Source: Hasllibacter halocynthiae
GTDB lineage: Bacteria; Pseudomonadota; Alphaproteobacteria; Rhodobacterales; Rhodobacteraceae
Assembly (NCBI RefSeq): GCF_003003095.1
Contig: NZ_PVTT01000002.1
Location: 434,001-498,000 of the forward strand
Reading direction: 5' to 3'
Length of the DNA: 64,000 bases
Shown here: positions 24,917-33,376 of the stretch, one piece after another
Position numbering within the stretch: the first letter of the stretch is position 1
How the letters are laid out: each line of letters begins with the position of its first letter
Notes under the pieces: model-generated
Told to the model about the DNA's origin: nothing
Databases searched by the model: none
Seen by the model: only the letters and a program-made list of their open reading frames with translations
Made by a program: the position numbers and the translations under genes

Positions 24917-25612
24917 ATGACCGATCCGCACGCCGAACCCCGCATCCTCGCCCTCGGTCCCTCGCCGGAGGAGGCGAGGTCGACCCTGCTGCTCTTCCAC
25001 GGGCGCGGCGGCGCGCCGGAGGACGTGCTGGGGCTCGCGCAGCATCTCGCCATCCCGGACGTCGCCGTGCTCGCCCCAGGGGCGGCCGGCCGCTCCTGGT
25101 GGCCGGAGAGCTTCCTCGCGCCCCTCGCCGCGAACGAGCCGCACCTCTCCTCGGCGCTGCGCATGGCGGGTGCGATCCTCGACGATCTCGGCGGGCGCGG
25201 CGTCGCGCCGGAGCGGATCGCGCTCGGCGGGTTCAGCCAAGGCGCCTGCCTCGCGGCGGAGGTCGCGGCCCGGCGCCCGGCGGCTTGGCGGGCGGTCGCC
25301 GTCCTGTCCGGCGCGCTGATCGGCACCGCCGAAGGAGAGGGCACGCCGGATCGGGCCCTTCATGGCGCGGCGGACAAGCGGATGGAGTATCACGGCCGGC
25401 TGGATGGCGTGCCGGTCCTTCTCGGCTGCCACGAGCGGGACCCGCACATCCCCCTCGCCCGGGTGCGCCGGAGCGCGGACGTGCTGCGCGCGATGGGCGC
25501 CGCGGTGACGGAGCACGTCATGCCCGGCGCGGGGCACGGCATCGACGAGGCCGAGCTTCGCTGGCTCGCCGAGGCCCTCGCGCCCGTTGCGGCGGCACGC
25601 GGCGCCCGCTAG
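24917..25612 (+). CDS. phospholipase/carboxylesterase family alpha/beta hydrolase (YpfH-like)
   Basis: A 231-residue serine hydrolase of the carboxylesterase/thioesterase family. The oxyanion-hole strand is LLLFHGRGG (about residue 25), the nucleophile elbow is GGFSQGACLA, the acid is probably in CHERDPHIPL, and the catalytic His lies in GAGHGIDEAEL. The substrate is unknown; relatives act on short acyl esters. It is the first protein gene of the plus-strand block, 10 bases before the RNase D gene. I see no obvious ribosome binding site before this ATG. Confidence 0.86.
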   Translation: MTDPHAEPRILALGPSPEEARSTLLLFHGRGGAPEDVLGLAQHLAIPDVAVLAPGAAGRSWWPESFLAPLAANEPHLSSALRMAGAILDDLGGRGVAPERIALGGFSQGACLAAEVAARRPAAWRAVAVLSGALIGTAEGEGTPDRALHGAADKRMEYHGRLDGVPVLLGCHERDPHIPLARVRRSADVLRAMGAAVTEHVMPGAGHGIDEAELRWLAEALAPVAAARGAR

Positions 25613-25621
25613 GCCCTTTCC

Positions 25622-26233
25622 ATGAGCATCCACCTCCATCAGCGCGACCTGCCCGGGGACGTCGACATGGGCCCCGTCGTCGCCATCGACTGCGAGACGA
25701 TGGGCCTGAACCCGCACCGCGACCGGTTGTGCCTCGTGCAGATGTCGGGCGGCGACGGGACCGCGCATCTCGTCCAGGTGGCGCAGGGGCAGCGCGAGGC
25801 GCCAAACCTTCAGCGGATGCTGGCGGACCCGGAAGTGCTGAAGCTCTTCCATTTCGGGCGCTTCGACATCGCGGTCCTCCTCCACGCCTTCGGCACGCTC
25901 GCCGCGCCGGTCTGGTGCACGAAGATCGCCTCGAAGCTGGTGCGGACCTATACGGACCGCCACGGCCTTGCGAAGCTCACGCACGAGCTTCTGGACGTCG
26001 ACATCTCCAAGCAGCAGCAATCCTCCGACTGGGGCGCGGAGGACCTCAACGAGGCGCAGCTGAGCTATGCCGCCTCGGACGTCCTGCACCTGCACCGCAT
26101 CAAGGACATCCTCGAGGACCGGCTCGAGCGCGAGGGGCGCACGGATCTCGCCCGGGCGTGCTTCGACTTCCTGCCCACGCGCGCGCGGCTCGACCTGATG
26201 GGCTGGGCCGACCAGGACATCTTCGCGCACTGA
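25622..26233 (+). CDS. ribonuclease D-like 3'-5' exonuclease, exonuclease domain only
   Basis: DEDD-family exonuclease of 203 residues. The Exo I motif is VAIDCETMGLNP, Exo II is LKLFHFGRFDIAVL, and Exo III is LSYAASDVLHLHRI with the Tyr of the DEDDy type. It lacks the HRDC domains of full-length RNase D (about 370-390 residues), so it is the short alphaproteobacterial form. Substrate RNA is not known from sequence. The stop codon shares one base with the lptC start (TGATG). Confidence 0.9.
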   Translation: MSIHLHQRDLPGDVDMGPVVAIDCETMGLNPHRDRLCLVQMSGGDGTAHLVQVAQGQREAPNLQRMLADPEVLKLFHFGRFDIAVLLHAFGTLAAPVWCTKIASKLVRTYTDRHGLAKLTHELLDVDISKQQQSSDWGAEDLNEAQLSYAASDVLHLHRIKDILEDRLEREGRTDLARACFDFLPTRARLDLMGWADQDIFAH

Positions 26234-26823
26234 TGGCGCGGGGGGCCGCCCTCGACGGCTGGTCCCGCTTCGTGCGGCTGGCGAAGATCATGCTGCCGGT
26301 TCTGTCGCTCGCGCTCCTCTCGGTCCTGTTCCTGCTCTCGCGCGACCACGGCACGGTCCCGACGATCCCCTACTCGGACGCCGAGATCGACGCCCTCGCC
26401 CGCGAGCAGCGGCTGCGCGCGCCCGACTTCGCGGGCGTCACGCAGGACGGGGACGCGATCCGCATCACCGCCGAGGAAGGCCGGCCCGACCCGCGCGAGC
26501 CCTCCGTCGTCACCGCGGCCGGCCTCTCCGTCACCCTGCAGGGCACGGCCCGCGACGTGGCGCTGGACGCGGCGGTGGGCCGGATCGACCCGGCCTCTGG
26601 GACCTTCTCCCTCGGCGGCGGCCTGACGGTCCGCACCTCGGACGGCTACGACCTCGATGCCGATGGGCTCGACGGCAGGCTCGACCTGACCGCCATGCGC
26701 AGCACCGGCCCCGTGGACGGGGCCGGGCCGCTCGGCGACCTGTCCGCCGGGCTCCTGACGCTCGATGCGGAGGGGCTGACCTTTGATGACGGCGTCGCCC
26801 TCGTGTATCGCCCCCCCACTTGA
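26233..26823 (+). CDS. lptC: LPS export ABC transporter periplasmic protein LptC
   Basis: Bitopic inner-membrane protein that takes lipopolysaccharide from LptB2FG and hands it to LptA. It has 196 residues: a basic N-terminus, one membrane helix (about residues 17-36) and a periplasmic beta-jellyroll with OstA-like strands (GGGLTVRTSDGYDLDADGLDG). Similarity is low, as usual for LptC. The call depends on topology plus its position directly before lptA and lptB. The ATG at 26233 overlaps the RNase D stop by one base. Confidence 0.86.
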   Translation: MARGAALDGWSRFVRLAKIMLPVLSLALLSVLFLLSRDHGTVPTIPYSDAEIDALAREQRLRAPDFAGVTQDGDAIRITAEEGRPDPREPSVVTAAGLSVTLQGTARDVALDAAVGRIDPASGTFSLGGGLTVRTSDGYDLDADGLDGRLDLTAMRSTGPVDGAGPLGDLSAGLLTLDAEGLTFDDGVALVYRPPT

Positions 26824-26838
26824 ACCCCGGAGCCTGCC

Positions 26839-27297
26839 ATGCGTCCGTTCGTCCTGATCTTGGCGCTCGTCGTCGGCGCGCCGGCCCTGTCGCAGGTCCC
26901 GTTCGGAGGGGGTGCGCAGGACGTCGGCGCGCCGGTCGAGGTGACCGCCGACTCCCTCTCGGTGGCGCGGAACGGCGGATCGGCGGTGTTCGAGGGCGGC
27001 GTCGTGATCGGACAGGGCGAGATCCGGCTCAGCGCCGCGCGGGTCGAGGTCGCCTATGATGGAGAAAACCGCCGCATCGCCCGGCTCGACGCCACGGGGG
27101 GGGTCACGCTCGTCTCCGGGCCCGACGCGGCCGAGGCACGGTCCGCCTCCTACGACGTGGACGCGGGCGTCGTCGTGCTGACGGGCGACGTCCTCCTGTC
27201 GCAGGGCGAGACGGCGATCTCCGCCGACAGCGCCACGGTGAACCTCGCCACCGGCGAGGCGCAGGCCGAAGGCAACGTCCGGACCGTCCTTCAGTGA
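26839..27297 (+). CDS. lptA: LPS transport periplasmic protein LptA
   Basis: Periplasmic bridge protein that carries lipopolysaccharide between LptC and the outer-membrane LptD. The 152 residues start with a signal peptide ending about residue 18. They then show OstA/LptA strands: VEVTADSLSVARNGGSAVFE, IRLSAARVEVAYDG and GDVLLSQGETAISADSATV. A GGAG site precedes the ATG. The stop overlaps the lptB GTG as GTGA, so the two Lpt proteins are coupled. The length is typical of the single-domain family. Confidence 0.92.
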   Translation: MRPFVLILALVVGAPALSQVPFGGGAQDVGAPVEVTADSLSVARNGGSAVFEGGVVIGQGEIRLSAARVEVAYDGENRRIARLDATGGVTLVSGPDAAEARSASYDVDAGVVVLTGDVLLSQGETAISADSATVNLATGEAQAEGNVRTVLQ

Positions 27298-28046
27298 GCG
27301 CGCCGGAGGTCATCGAGGGGAGCGGGGGCCTCCGCATACGCGGCCTGAGCAAGGCCTATCGCAAGCGCCCCGTGATCCGCGACATCTCGCTGGACCTCGG
27401 CCGGGGCGAGGTGGTCGCCCTGCTTGGCCCGAACGGATCGGGCAAGACCACCAGCTTCTACTGCATCGCCGGCCTCGTGCCGCCCGATTCCGGTACCGTC
27501 GCCATCGACGGACGTGACGCCACGGGCTTGCCGATGTATCGCCGCGCCCGCCTCGGAATCGGCTACCTTCCCCAGGAGATGAGCGTCTTTCGCGGCCTGT
27601 CGGTCGAGGACAACGTCCTCGCGGTGCTCGAGATCGCGGAGCCCTCTCGCCGCAAGCGGTCCGGAACGCTCGAGCGGCTCCTCGCCGAGTTCGGGATCGA
27701 GCACCTGCGCCGCGCGCCCGCGACGGCCCTGTCTGGTGGGGAGCGGCGGCGGCTCGAGATCGCGCGCTGCCTCGCCTCGGCCCCGCGCTACCTGCTGCTG
27801 GACGAGCCGTTCGCCGGCGTGGACCCCATCGCCGTCGGCGACATCCGGACGCTGGTGGGGGACCTCCGGACGCGCGGCATAGGGGTCCTCATCACCGACC
27901 ACAACGTGCGCGAGACGCTGGGGATCGTGGACCGGGCCTACATACTCCACGACGGCGCGGTGCTGATGTCCGGCACGGCGGAGGAGATCGTCGAGGACGA
28001 GGCGGTGCGGAAGGTCTATCTCGGAGAGGGCTTCCGGATCGTCTGA
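27294..28046 (+). CDS. lptB: LPS export ABC transporter ATPase LptB, GTG start
   Basis: Cytoplasmic ATPase that powers lipopolysaccharide extraction with LptF and LptG, which are not in this window. The 250 residues contain Walker A GPNGSGKTT, the Q-loop region GYLPQEMSVFRGLSVEDN, the signature LSGGERRRLEIAR, Walker B YLLLDEPFAGVDPI and the switch motif LITDHNVRETL. The DHNVR form is the LptB hallmark that separates it from other ABC ATPases. The GTG start overlaps lptA. Confidence 0.95.
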   Translation: MSAPEVIEGSGGLRIRGLSKAYRKRPVIRDISLDLGRGEVVALLGPNGSGKTTSFYCIAGLVPPDSGTVAIDGRDATGLPMYRRARLGIGYLPQEMSVFRGLSVEDNVLAVLEIAEPSRRKRSGTLERLLAEFGIEHLRRAPATALSGGERRRLEIARCLASAPRYLLLDEPFAGVDPIAVGDIRTLVGDLRTRGIGVLITDHNVRETLGIVDRAYILHDGAVLMSGTAEEIVEDEAVRKVYLGEGFRIV

Positions 28047-28076
28047 GGCGTGGCGAATGGGCGCCGCCGCGAGGCG

Positions 28077-28107
28077 TTGACAGGCCCCCCGTGCGCCGCG
28101 CGATGAT
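28077..28107 (+). promoter_or_regulatory. putative hpf promoter
   Basis: A perfect TTGACA (28077-28082) in the 100-base gap between lptB and hpf is followed by GATGAT (28102-28107) after 19 bases. The long spacer weakens the call. It would let hpf-ptsN be transcribed apart from lpt genes. Confidence 0.35.
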
Positions 28108-28146
28108 GCCGGGGCCGCGCGTGGCGGCCGGACGAAGGGAGAGGCG

Positions 28147-28716
28147 ATGCGGACCAGGGTGAGCGGACGGCAGATCGACGTGGGCGAGGCGCTGCGCGGC
28201 CATGTGACCTCGCAGATCGAGGGCATCCTGTCGAAGTACTCCCAACGGCCCACGGACGCGGAGATCGTCTTCTCGCGGCGCGGGCACGAGCATTCCTGCG
28301 ACGCCGAAATCCACCTCTCGACCGGCATGACGGTCCAGGCCAGCGCCCGCGCGCCGGACATCTACGCCGCCTTCGACGCCTGCGGCGAGAAGATGGACAA
28401 GCAGCTTCGCCGCTACAAGCGCCGCCTCAAGAACCATCACGCCGGGCGAGCACGGCCCATTGAAGTCCTCGAAGGCGCCCATTACGTGCTCGCGCCGAGC
28501 GAGGAGGAGGAGAGCTCCGAGGACCTCGCGCCGCTGATCGTGGCGGAGATGCAGACGCAGATCCCCTCCCTTTCGGTAGGCGAGGCGGTGATGCAGATGG
28601 AGCTGAAGGGCGCGACGGTGCTGGTCTTCCGCAAGGAAGGGAACGGCGGGATCAACGTGGTCTACGCGCGCGAGGACGGAAACGTCGGCTGGATCGATCC
28701 CGGCGGATCGGCCTGA
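28147..28716 (+). CDS. hpf: ribosome hibernation promoting factor, long form
   Basis: Binds idle ribosomes and, in the long form, pairs 70S particles into 100S dimers. At 189 residues it has the N-terminal S30AE domain (VSGRQIDVGEALRGHV, DAEIHLSTGMTVQASA, KMDKQLRRYKRRLKNH) and the C-terminal dimerisation domain (QIPSLSVGEAVMQMELKGATVLVFRKEG, NVVYAREDGNVGWIDP) joined by an acidic linker. GGGAGAGGCG gives a good ribosome binding site. In many proteobacteria rpoN sits between lptB and hpf; here it does not. Confidence 0.94.
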   Translation: MRTRVSGRQIDVGEALRGHVTSQIEGILSKYSQRPTDAEIVFSRRGHEHSCDAEIHLSTGMTVQASARAPDIYAAFDACGEKMDKQLRRYKRRLKNHHAGRARPIEVLEGAHYVLAPSEEEESSEDLAPLIVAEMQTQIPSLSVGEAVMQMELKGATVLVFRKEGNGGINVVYAREDGNVGWIDPGGSA

Positions 28717-28787
28717 GCCCGGCAACGCGGAGCGGCGCGAGGCGGCGTAGACGGCCGCCACGCCGCGGGCAGTACGAGGTGCAGCAC

Positions 28788-29249
28788 ATGCAGATCGTGG
28801 ACATCCTCCCCCCGGAGGCCGTGAGGCCGTCCGCCACCGCCGCGTCGAAGAAGCGCGTCCTGATGGCGGCCGGCGATTTGGCCGCATCGGCCTACGGGCT
28901 GAGGACGGACGCCGTCGTGGCCGCCCTCATGGAACGCGAGACCCTCGGGCCGACCGGGGTCGGCCACGGCGTCGCCCTGCCGCATGCCCGGCTCGACGGC
29001 CTCGACCGGGTGCGTGGATGCTTCGTGCGCCTCGAGAAGCCCGTCGAGTGGGAGGCCGTCGACCGTCAGCCGGTCGATCTGGTGTTCTGCCTCCTCGCGC
29101 CCGCCAGCAGCGGGGTCGAGCACCTCAAGGCGCTCGCCGCCGTGAGCCGGATGATGCGCGACGTCGACGTCCGCGCGAAGCTGCGGGCGAACGCCGATCC
29201 TGATCCGCTCCACGCCATCTTGACCGACCGGACCGCCGCCGCCGCCTAG
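28788..29249 (+). CDS. ptsN: PTS IIA-like nitrogen regulatory protein PtsN
   Basis: Regulatory phosphocarrier EIIA(Ntr), which signals nitrogen and potassium status by phosphorylation rather than by sugar uptake. The 153-residue protein has the IIA fold with the phospho-acceptor His66 in VALPHARLDGL. ATG 28788 is chosen over GTG 28779 because GAGGTG lies 6 bases upstream and the protein then begins MQIVDILPPEAV, as other PtsN proteins do. Its stop overlaps the convergent sulfotransferase stop in a shared CTAG. No ptsP or ptsO is in the window. Confidence 0.92.
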   Translation: MQIVDILPPEAVRPSATAASKKRVLMAAGDLAASAYGLRTDAVVAALMERETLGPTGVGHGVALPHARLDGLDRVRGCFVRLEKPVEWEAVDRQPVDLVFCLLAPASSGVEHLKALAAVSRMMRDVDVRAKLRANADPDPLHAILTDRTAAAA

Positions 29250-30622
29250 GCGAGGGGTCCGAAGCCGAACATCACGTAGTCGCGCCTGTAGACCTCGTGC
29301 ACCGCGCGCTCGACCTGGTCGTCGTAGTAGTCGGCTAGGGGCACGGGGGCATCGTCCACGGCGCCGGCGAAGGGGCGCGCTTCCGCGCCGACCCGTGAGG
29401 CCAGGGCGGGAAGTGCCTTCTGCAGCTCGCCCTCCCGGAGGACGAGGTCGGGGGGCGCGACCTGCGCGAAGCCCGCGATCTGCGCCGCCTGGGTGGCCCA
29501 ATCCGCCTCGACGCGGATCGACGTCTGGCCCAAGAGATTCTCCCGCACGAAGCCGAGATAGCCCAGCAGCGCCGCCTTCTGCCGCGCCGCGTCCCAGCCC
29601 CCCCGCGCAGCCCCCTTCGGCAAGGAGAGGCCCCAGTCCCGCTGCAGCCGCTCCCTGACCTTGAGGAACGGGCCCTCGCCCGTGCCGAGGACGCGGCTCG
29701 CGAAGACGGCATGGGCGCGGCGAACGGGATGGCGCAGGACGGCAAAGCGCCGGTGGCCCGGGTGGTGCCGGCTCCACTGGCGCAGGCGCCTCTGGTCGAA
29801 TGCGTCCTCCAGCGGCCCGAACCCCTCCAGCCAAGCGGTGACCGCGGCCTCCGGCCCGCCGCGCACCGGCATGTGCAGAAGCGGAACGGCCGCGGAGGCG
29901 CGCCAGCTCGGCACCGCGGCGGTCCTCGTGGCTTCGCTCTCGGGCTCGGCGGGACGGGCCGCCGTGGCGGCGATCATGGCGTCGAAGTTCTCGACCTTCT
30001 CGCGCAGGTCCGGCGGGTTCTGCCGAACCAGACGCCCCCCCAGCCTCGCCGGCGGCTCCGTCCCGAGGAACCGCGCGAGCCCGCCGATCACGATGGGATC
30101 GCCGATTTCCTCGAATGCGACGTCGAAGGCCGCCTGCCCGCTCTCCTGCAGGGCGTGGCGGCGACGGGACGCGAACCCCTCCACCTCGCGGCGATAGGCG
30201 TCGTAGCGTGCCGGATCGAAGGTGATCCGCGCCGTCCTGCGGTGCTTGGGCCGGGTCAGCTTCCACTGGCCGGTCGCCCGCGCGATCTCCAGCGAGACGA
30301 AGCTGTCGAGCAGGTCGCGCGTCAGCACGACCTTCCGCCAAGCCGGGTCGCGCATCACCAGGTCGAACACCGCCGGGTCGTGATCGTGGAAGTAGCGGAA
30401 CCCGTTCAGCCCTGGCTGCGCGGCGATCGCCTCGAGCATCCCGGCAGGATCGGAACGCCGGCGCGCCAGATCGAAGCCCAGTACCTTATCCTGATCGGGA
30501 TAGCCGACGAAGGCTTGGTTGAACGCCTCGCCATGGCAGGTCACCCGGTCCATCGCGTTCAGGGACGCCTCGAGATGGTTCGACCCTGTCCGCATCTCCG
30601 CGAGGACGACGAAGCCCTTCAC
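29246..30622 (-). CDS. two-module sulfotransferase (NodH-like), GTG start
   Basis: A 458-residue protein with two sulfotransferase-like halves. The first half has a 5'-phosphosulfate-type loop at the N-terminus (VVLAEMRTGSNHLEASL, about residues 4-20) and a 3'-phosphate motif (VVLTRDLLDSFVSLEIARA), resembling LPS/Nod-factor sulfotransferases. The second half repeats the pattern more weakly (PLLHMPVRGGPEAA, then FAVLRHPVRRAHAVFASRVL), as in sulfotransferase family 2. PAPS as donor and a glycan as acceptor are inferred. The GTG start overlaps the GT14 stop as GTGA, making it the last gene of the glycan cluster. The stop shares CTAG with ptsN. Confidence 0.78.
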   Translation of the reverse strand: MKGFVVLAEMRTGSNHLEASLNAMDRVTCHGEAFNQAFVGYPDQDKVLGFDLARRRSDPAGMLEAIAAQPGLNGFRYFHDHDPAVFDLVMRDPAWRKVVLTRDLLDSFVSLEIARATGQWKLTRPKHRRTARITFDPARYDAYRREVEGFASRRRHALQESGQAAFDVAFEEIGDPIVIGGLARFLGTEPPARLGGRLVRQNPPDLREKVENFDAMIAATAARPAEPESEATRTAAVPSWRASAAVPLLHMPVRGGPEAAVTAWLEGFGPLEDAFDQRRLRQWSRHHPGHRRFAVLRHPVRRAHAVFASRVLGTGEGPFLKVRERLQRDWGLSLPKGAARGGWDAARQKAALLGYLGFVRENLLGQTSIRVEADWATQAAQIAGFAQVAPPDLVLREGELQKALPALASRVGAEARPFAGAVDDAPVPLADYYDDQVERAVHEVYRRDYVMFGFGPLA

Positions 30623-32322
30623 TTGACGAGGTAGGGTCGGCGCCGGCGTCGCTCGGACGGGGGCCCGGCGACCTCGACCTCGGCAGGGAAGTCGCCGACG
30701 AGGGGCAGGTGCATCCCCTGGTTCTTCAGCGCCCGCAGGAAGTTCGAGAAGCCGGACAGGTCGACCATGCGCGGGGCCTCCGCGAGGGGCGTCGCGGCCT
30801 TGGGCCCGATCTCGTCGAGGATTTGCTGCAGCGGCGCCATGGGGTGCAGGACGACGTCCGACAGGCTCCAGATCCGCGTCCGGGCCCGCGAATGGGGCGA
30901 GCGCAGGATCTCGACATGCCCCTGTTCGATCCGCTGGAGTCGCGAGGCCAGCCGCCGCGTCTCGGCGAAGTCCCCGCCCTGCTGGAAGAGCGGGATCGCC
31001 CAGGCCCCCGTGATGACGGAGAAGTCGCCGTTGCCGTCCGCCGACAGGTGCCAGGTGATGTCCTGGGCATCCTCTGGGCCGAACATGAAGCACTGCCGCT
31101 TTCCCCGGGTGTTCCAGACGAGGCTGCGGAACCAGTGATGGCAGTTGTGGTCCCGCACCGCCGGTGCGGCGGGAAGCCCGCCGGCGTGGACGTCCCCCCC
31201 ATCGGCGAAGCGCGCGCCGCCCTCGTCGAAGAGGCGGCCGTGGACGTCCGTGCCGAGGGCGCGGCCCAGCCATCCCTCGAAGTCCTCGAAGAGGCGGTCG
31301 AACCCCTCGAACACGGAGAAGGGATTCGCGGTCTTCCCGTTCTCGAACCCTTCGCGGGGATAGCGCGACTGCATGAAGAGGCCCGGCCGGCCGCGGGTCC
31401 GCCGCTCGACCGCACGGGCGAAGAGCCGGTCGATCTTGCCCGGCTGCGGCTCGGACCGCTCGGGCATGTCTGCGGGGGGGGCGAGAAACGCGGCCCAGAG
31501 ACGGTCGGCCCGGGGCCAGATCTTGCGCGCGACGAAGCAGTCCGACCGCCGCAGGAGCTGGAGGTGGTCGTCGTAGAAGATGTGCGGCTTGCCCTGGAAG
31601 TCGAACTTGGAGAGCGTGAGCGACCGGCTCTCGATGTTGACGGCGTAGTTGCGGGCGAGCGTCTGGAAGTAGCTCTCGTCCGGGATCCAGACCTGGCGGA
31701 AGTAGCGGTCGCGCTCGGCCCGGGCGGGATCGGTGAGGATCGCCGAGAGCGTCTGGCGCGTCAGGCACCACCACTGGCTGCCCAGGTGCGGCTCGATCCC
31801 CGGCGGAATGCGGCGCCGGTAGCCCGCCCTGCGCTGCAGCGCGACCGCCCGATCGAAGAGGGCCCGCTGCCGCCGCCACGAGAAGGGGAAGCGCAAGGTG
31901 AAACGCTCCGCCGAGAGGCCGCCGACCGTCCAGGCGACGTCGGCGGTGGTCGCGCTCTCGATGAAGTCGGTGCGGGGCCGGGCGGCGAGATAGTCCTTCA
32001 GCTCGGCGACGGGCCGCAGTGGCAGGCAGGATCCCGAGGTCAGGTAGACGTGCCGCACGTCCTCGTGCTGGCGCAGCATCTGCTCGGCGGCGGCCTGCGT
32101 CGCCTGCACGAGCGACCAGGTCCCCCATTCGCAGCGGAACCGCTTGCAGAAGGTGACCCGCCCGAGGTCGGCGGTGGCGCCTCTGAGCCGCGCGAAGGCC
32201 GCGTCGCCGACGTTGCTGTCGACGTGGATCACGACTGGGCATCCGGCGTCCGACCAGTGCCGCGCCAGTTCGCCGGCGCGGTGCAGGGCCTCGTGCACAA
32301 GCATGACGACCCCGACCGTCAC
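30619..32322 (-). CDS. GT14 (Branch domain) glycosyltransferase with extra C-terminal domain, GTG start
   Basis: The 567-residue protein starts MTVGVVMLVHEALHRAGELA and continues with blocks typical of core-2/I-branching beta-1,6-N-acetylglucosaminyltransferases: VIHVDSN, YLTSGSCLPLRP, GSQWWCLTRQT and IPDESYFQTL. The Branch domain takes about the first 250 residues. The remaining 300 or so form a separate domain (RDHNCHHWFRSLVWNTRGKR, GPEDAQDITWHLSADG) that I know only as a domain of unknown function attached to such enzymes in Rhodobacterales. Sugar specificity is unproven. The GTG start overlaps the upstream GT gene as GTGA and the stop overlaps the sulfotransferase. Confidence 0.82.
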   Translation of the reverse strand: MTVGVVMLVHEALHRAGELARHWSDAGCPVVIHVDSNVGDAAFARLRGATADLGRVTFCKRFRCEWGTWSLVQATQAAAEQMLRQHEDVRHVYLTSGSCLPLRPVAELKDYLAARPRTDFIESATTADVAWTVGGLSAERFTLRFPFSWRRQRALFDRAVALQRRAGYRRRIPPGIEPHLGSQWWCLTRQTLSAILTDPARAERDRYFRQVWIPDESYFQTLARNYAVNIESRSLTLSKFDFQGKPHIFYDDHLQLLRRSDCFVARKIWPRADRLWAAFLAPPADMPERSEPQPGKIDRLFARAVERRTRGRPGLFMQSRYPREGFENGKTANPFSVFEGFDRLFEDFEGWLGRALGTDVHGRLFDEGGARFADGGDVHAGGLPAAPAVRDHNCHHWFRSLVWNTRGKRQCFMFGPEDAQDITWHLSADGNGDFSVITGAWAIPLFQQGGDFAETRRLASRLQRIEQGHVEILRSPHSRARTRIWSLSDVVLHPMAPLQQILDEIGPKAATPLAEAPRMVDLSGFSNFLRALKNQGMHLPLVGDFPAEVEVAGPPSERRRRRPYLVK

Positions 32323-33329
32323 ACCCAGTTCCCTTTGGAGATCAGGCCCAGCACCTCGAGCTGGCGCCAGTTGATGTACTTCTCGCTCCAACGATTCCAG
32401 AGGTCGGGCGCCTTCCCGCCCCATCCGGCATAGCCGGCATATTCGCGGCCGGCGCCGTAGTGCTGGCGGCGCTCGAGCTCCTCCTCGACCTTCTCGCCGA
32501 ACGTGCTGAGGAACTTGGCGTGCAGGAGAACGCCCGACGCCTTCTCGCCGCCGACGTCGTCGTAGACCCGGTTCAGCCCACGCGGCAGCAGCATGTGGGT
32601 CGACGAGGCGTAGGCGTAGTGCCCGCGCCATCTGACGAGCGGGATCTTGTTGAGCGCGGGCGCGCCGGACGGATCGTCCGCGAAGAAGGCCCGCATGCGC
32701 GGCCCGCCCTGGATCCACAGGTTCCCGTAGCGCGCGTTCCTGCGGTAGAAGTAGTTGCCGCTGTCGAACCAGGACGCGATCTCGAGGGGGTCCTGCCCTT
32801 CCTGGTAGGGCTGCGCGTCGATCGGCCCCTTGGGGTACATGTCGAGCAGCATCGCCGGGAACGCCCGGATCCTCGCCACATCGAGCCAGTCGCACAGGGC
32901 GGTCACGGGCCGCGTGTCGCAGAAGGGATAGACGAAGAACTCGTCCGGATCGACGGTCAGGACCCAGTGCCCGTCGGCATGGCGCGACGCGAGGTGGTTC
33001 GTCCAGTCGGTGCCGAAGCGGGCGGACCGGTAGGATCCTTCCGCGTGCCAGAGCGACACGTCCGGCTGATCGCGCAGGTACTCCGCGCCTCCATCGTCCG
33101 AACCGTTGTCGACGAGGAGGAAGTGCCCCACACCGAGGCCGCGGTAGTAACGCAGGAAGTAGGGCAGGCGCAGCCGCTCGTTCCGAATCGTCGCCAGCAC
33201 CACCACGTCGCGCGGCCCGATCCGTCCGGTGCGGTCGGCAAGGATCGAAAGCTCTCGCGACTTGCGAAGGGCACGAAGGCGAAGGCGGCGGCGAGCGACG
33301 CGCATCCGGTAGGAATCGATTATGCCCAT
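32319..33329 (-). CDS. GT2-like glycosyltransferase (Glyco_tranf_2_4 type), second of a pair
   Basis: A 336-residue transferase with a GT-A-like core: VVVLATIRNERLRLPYFLRYY, FLLVDNGSDDGGAEYL, and VDPDEFFVYPF as the metal-binding DxD. Later blocks (LLDMYPKGP, GNLWIQGGPRMRAFF, APALNKIPLVRWRGHY, THMLLPRGLNRVYDD, LLHAKFLS) recur in the upstream neighbour, so the two are paralogs from a tandem duplication. ATG 33329 gives a normal N-terminus; upstream in-frame sequence is non-coding. A 115-base gap with a putative promoter precedes it, unlike the other tight junctions of this cluster. Donor sugar unknown. Confidence 0.85.
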   Translation of the reverse strand: MGIIDSYRMRVARRRLRLRALRKSRELSILADRTGRIGPRDVVVLATIRNERLRLPYFLRYYRGLGVGHFLLVDNGSDDGGAEYLRDQPDVSLWHAEGSYRSARFGTDWTNHLASRHADGHWVLTVDPDEFFVYPFCDTRPVTALCDWLDVARIRAFPAMLLDMYPKGPIDAQPYQEGQDPLEIASWFDSGNYFYRRNARYGNLWIQGGPRMRAFFADDPSGAPALNKIPLVRWRGHYAYASSTHMLLPRGLNRVYDDVGGEKASGVLLHAKFLSTFGEKVEEELERRQHYGAGREYAGYAGWGGKAPDLWNRWSEKYINWRQLEVLGLISKGNWV

Positions 33330-33340
33330 GGTGCCGGCCC

Positions 33341-33357
33341 GTCCCGTGACGCGGGAC
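33341..33357 (-). other. leader hairpin before the second GT2-like gene
   Basis: On the minus strand GTCCCG and CGGGAC form a perfect 6-base stem around a 5-base loop, ending 11 bases before the ATG at 33329. It could lower ribosome access or stabilise the leader; function is a guess. Confidence 0.3.
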
Positions 33358-33376
33358 GACCCGCGCGCTCGCCAGT

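Noticed and set aside
23657-26230. An 857-codon minus-strand extension of the NDUFA9-like gene across the tRNA-Leu
   Set aside because: The extension passes through the tRNA and antisense to the esterase and RNase D genes. The true start at 24673 has a good ribosome binding site and the Rossmann motif begins there.
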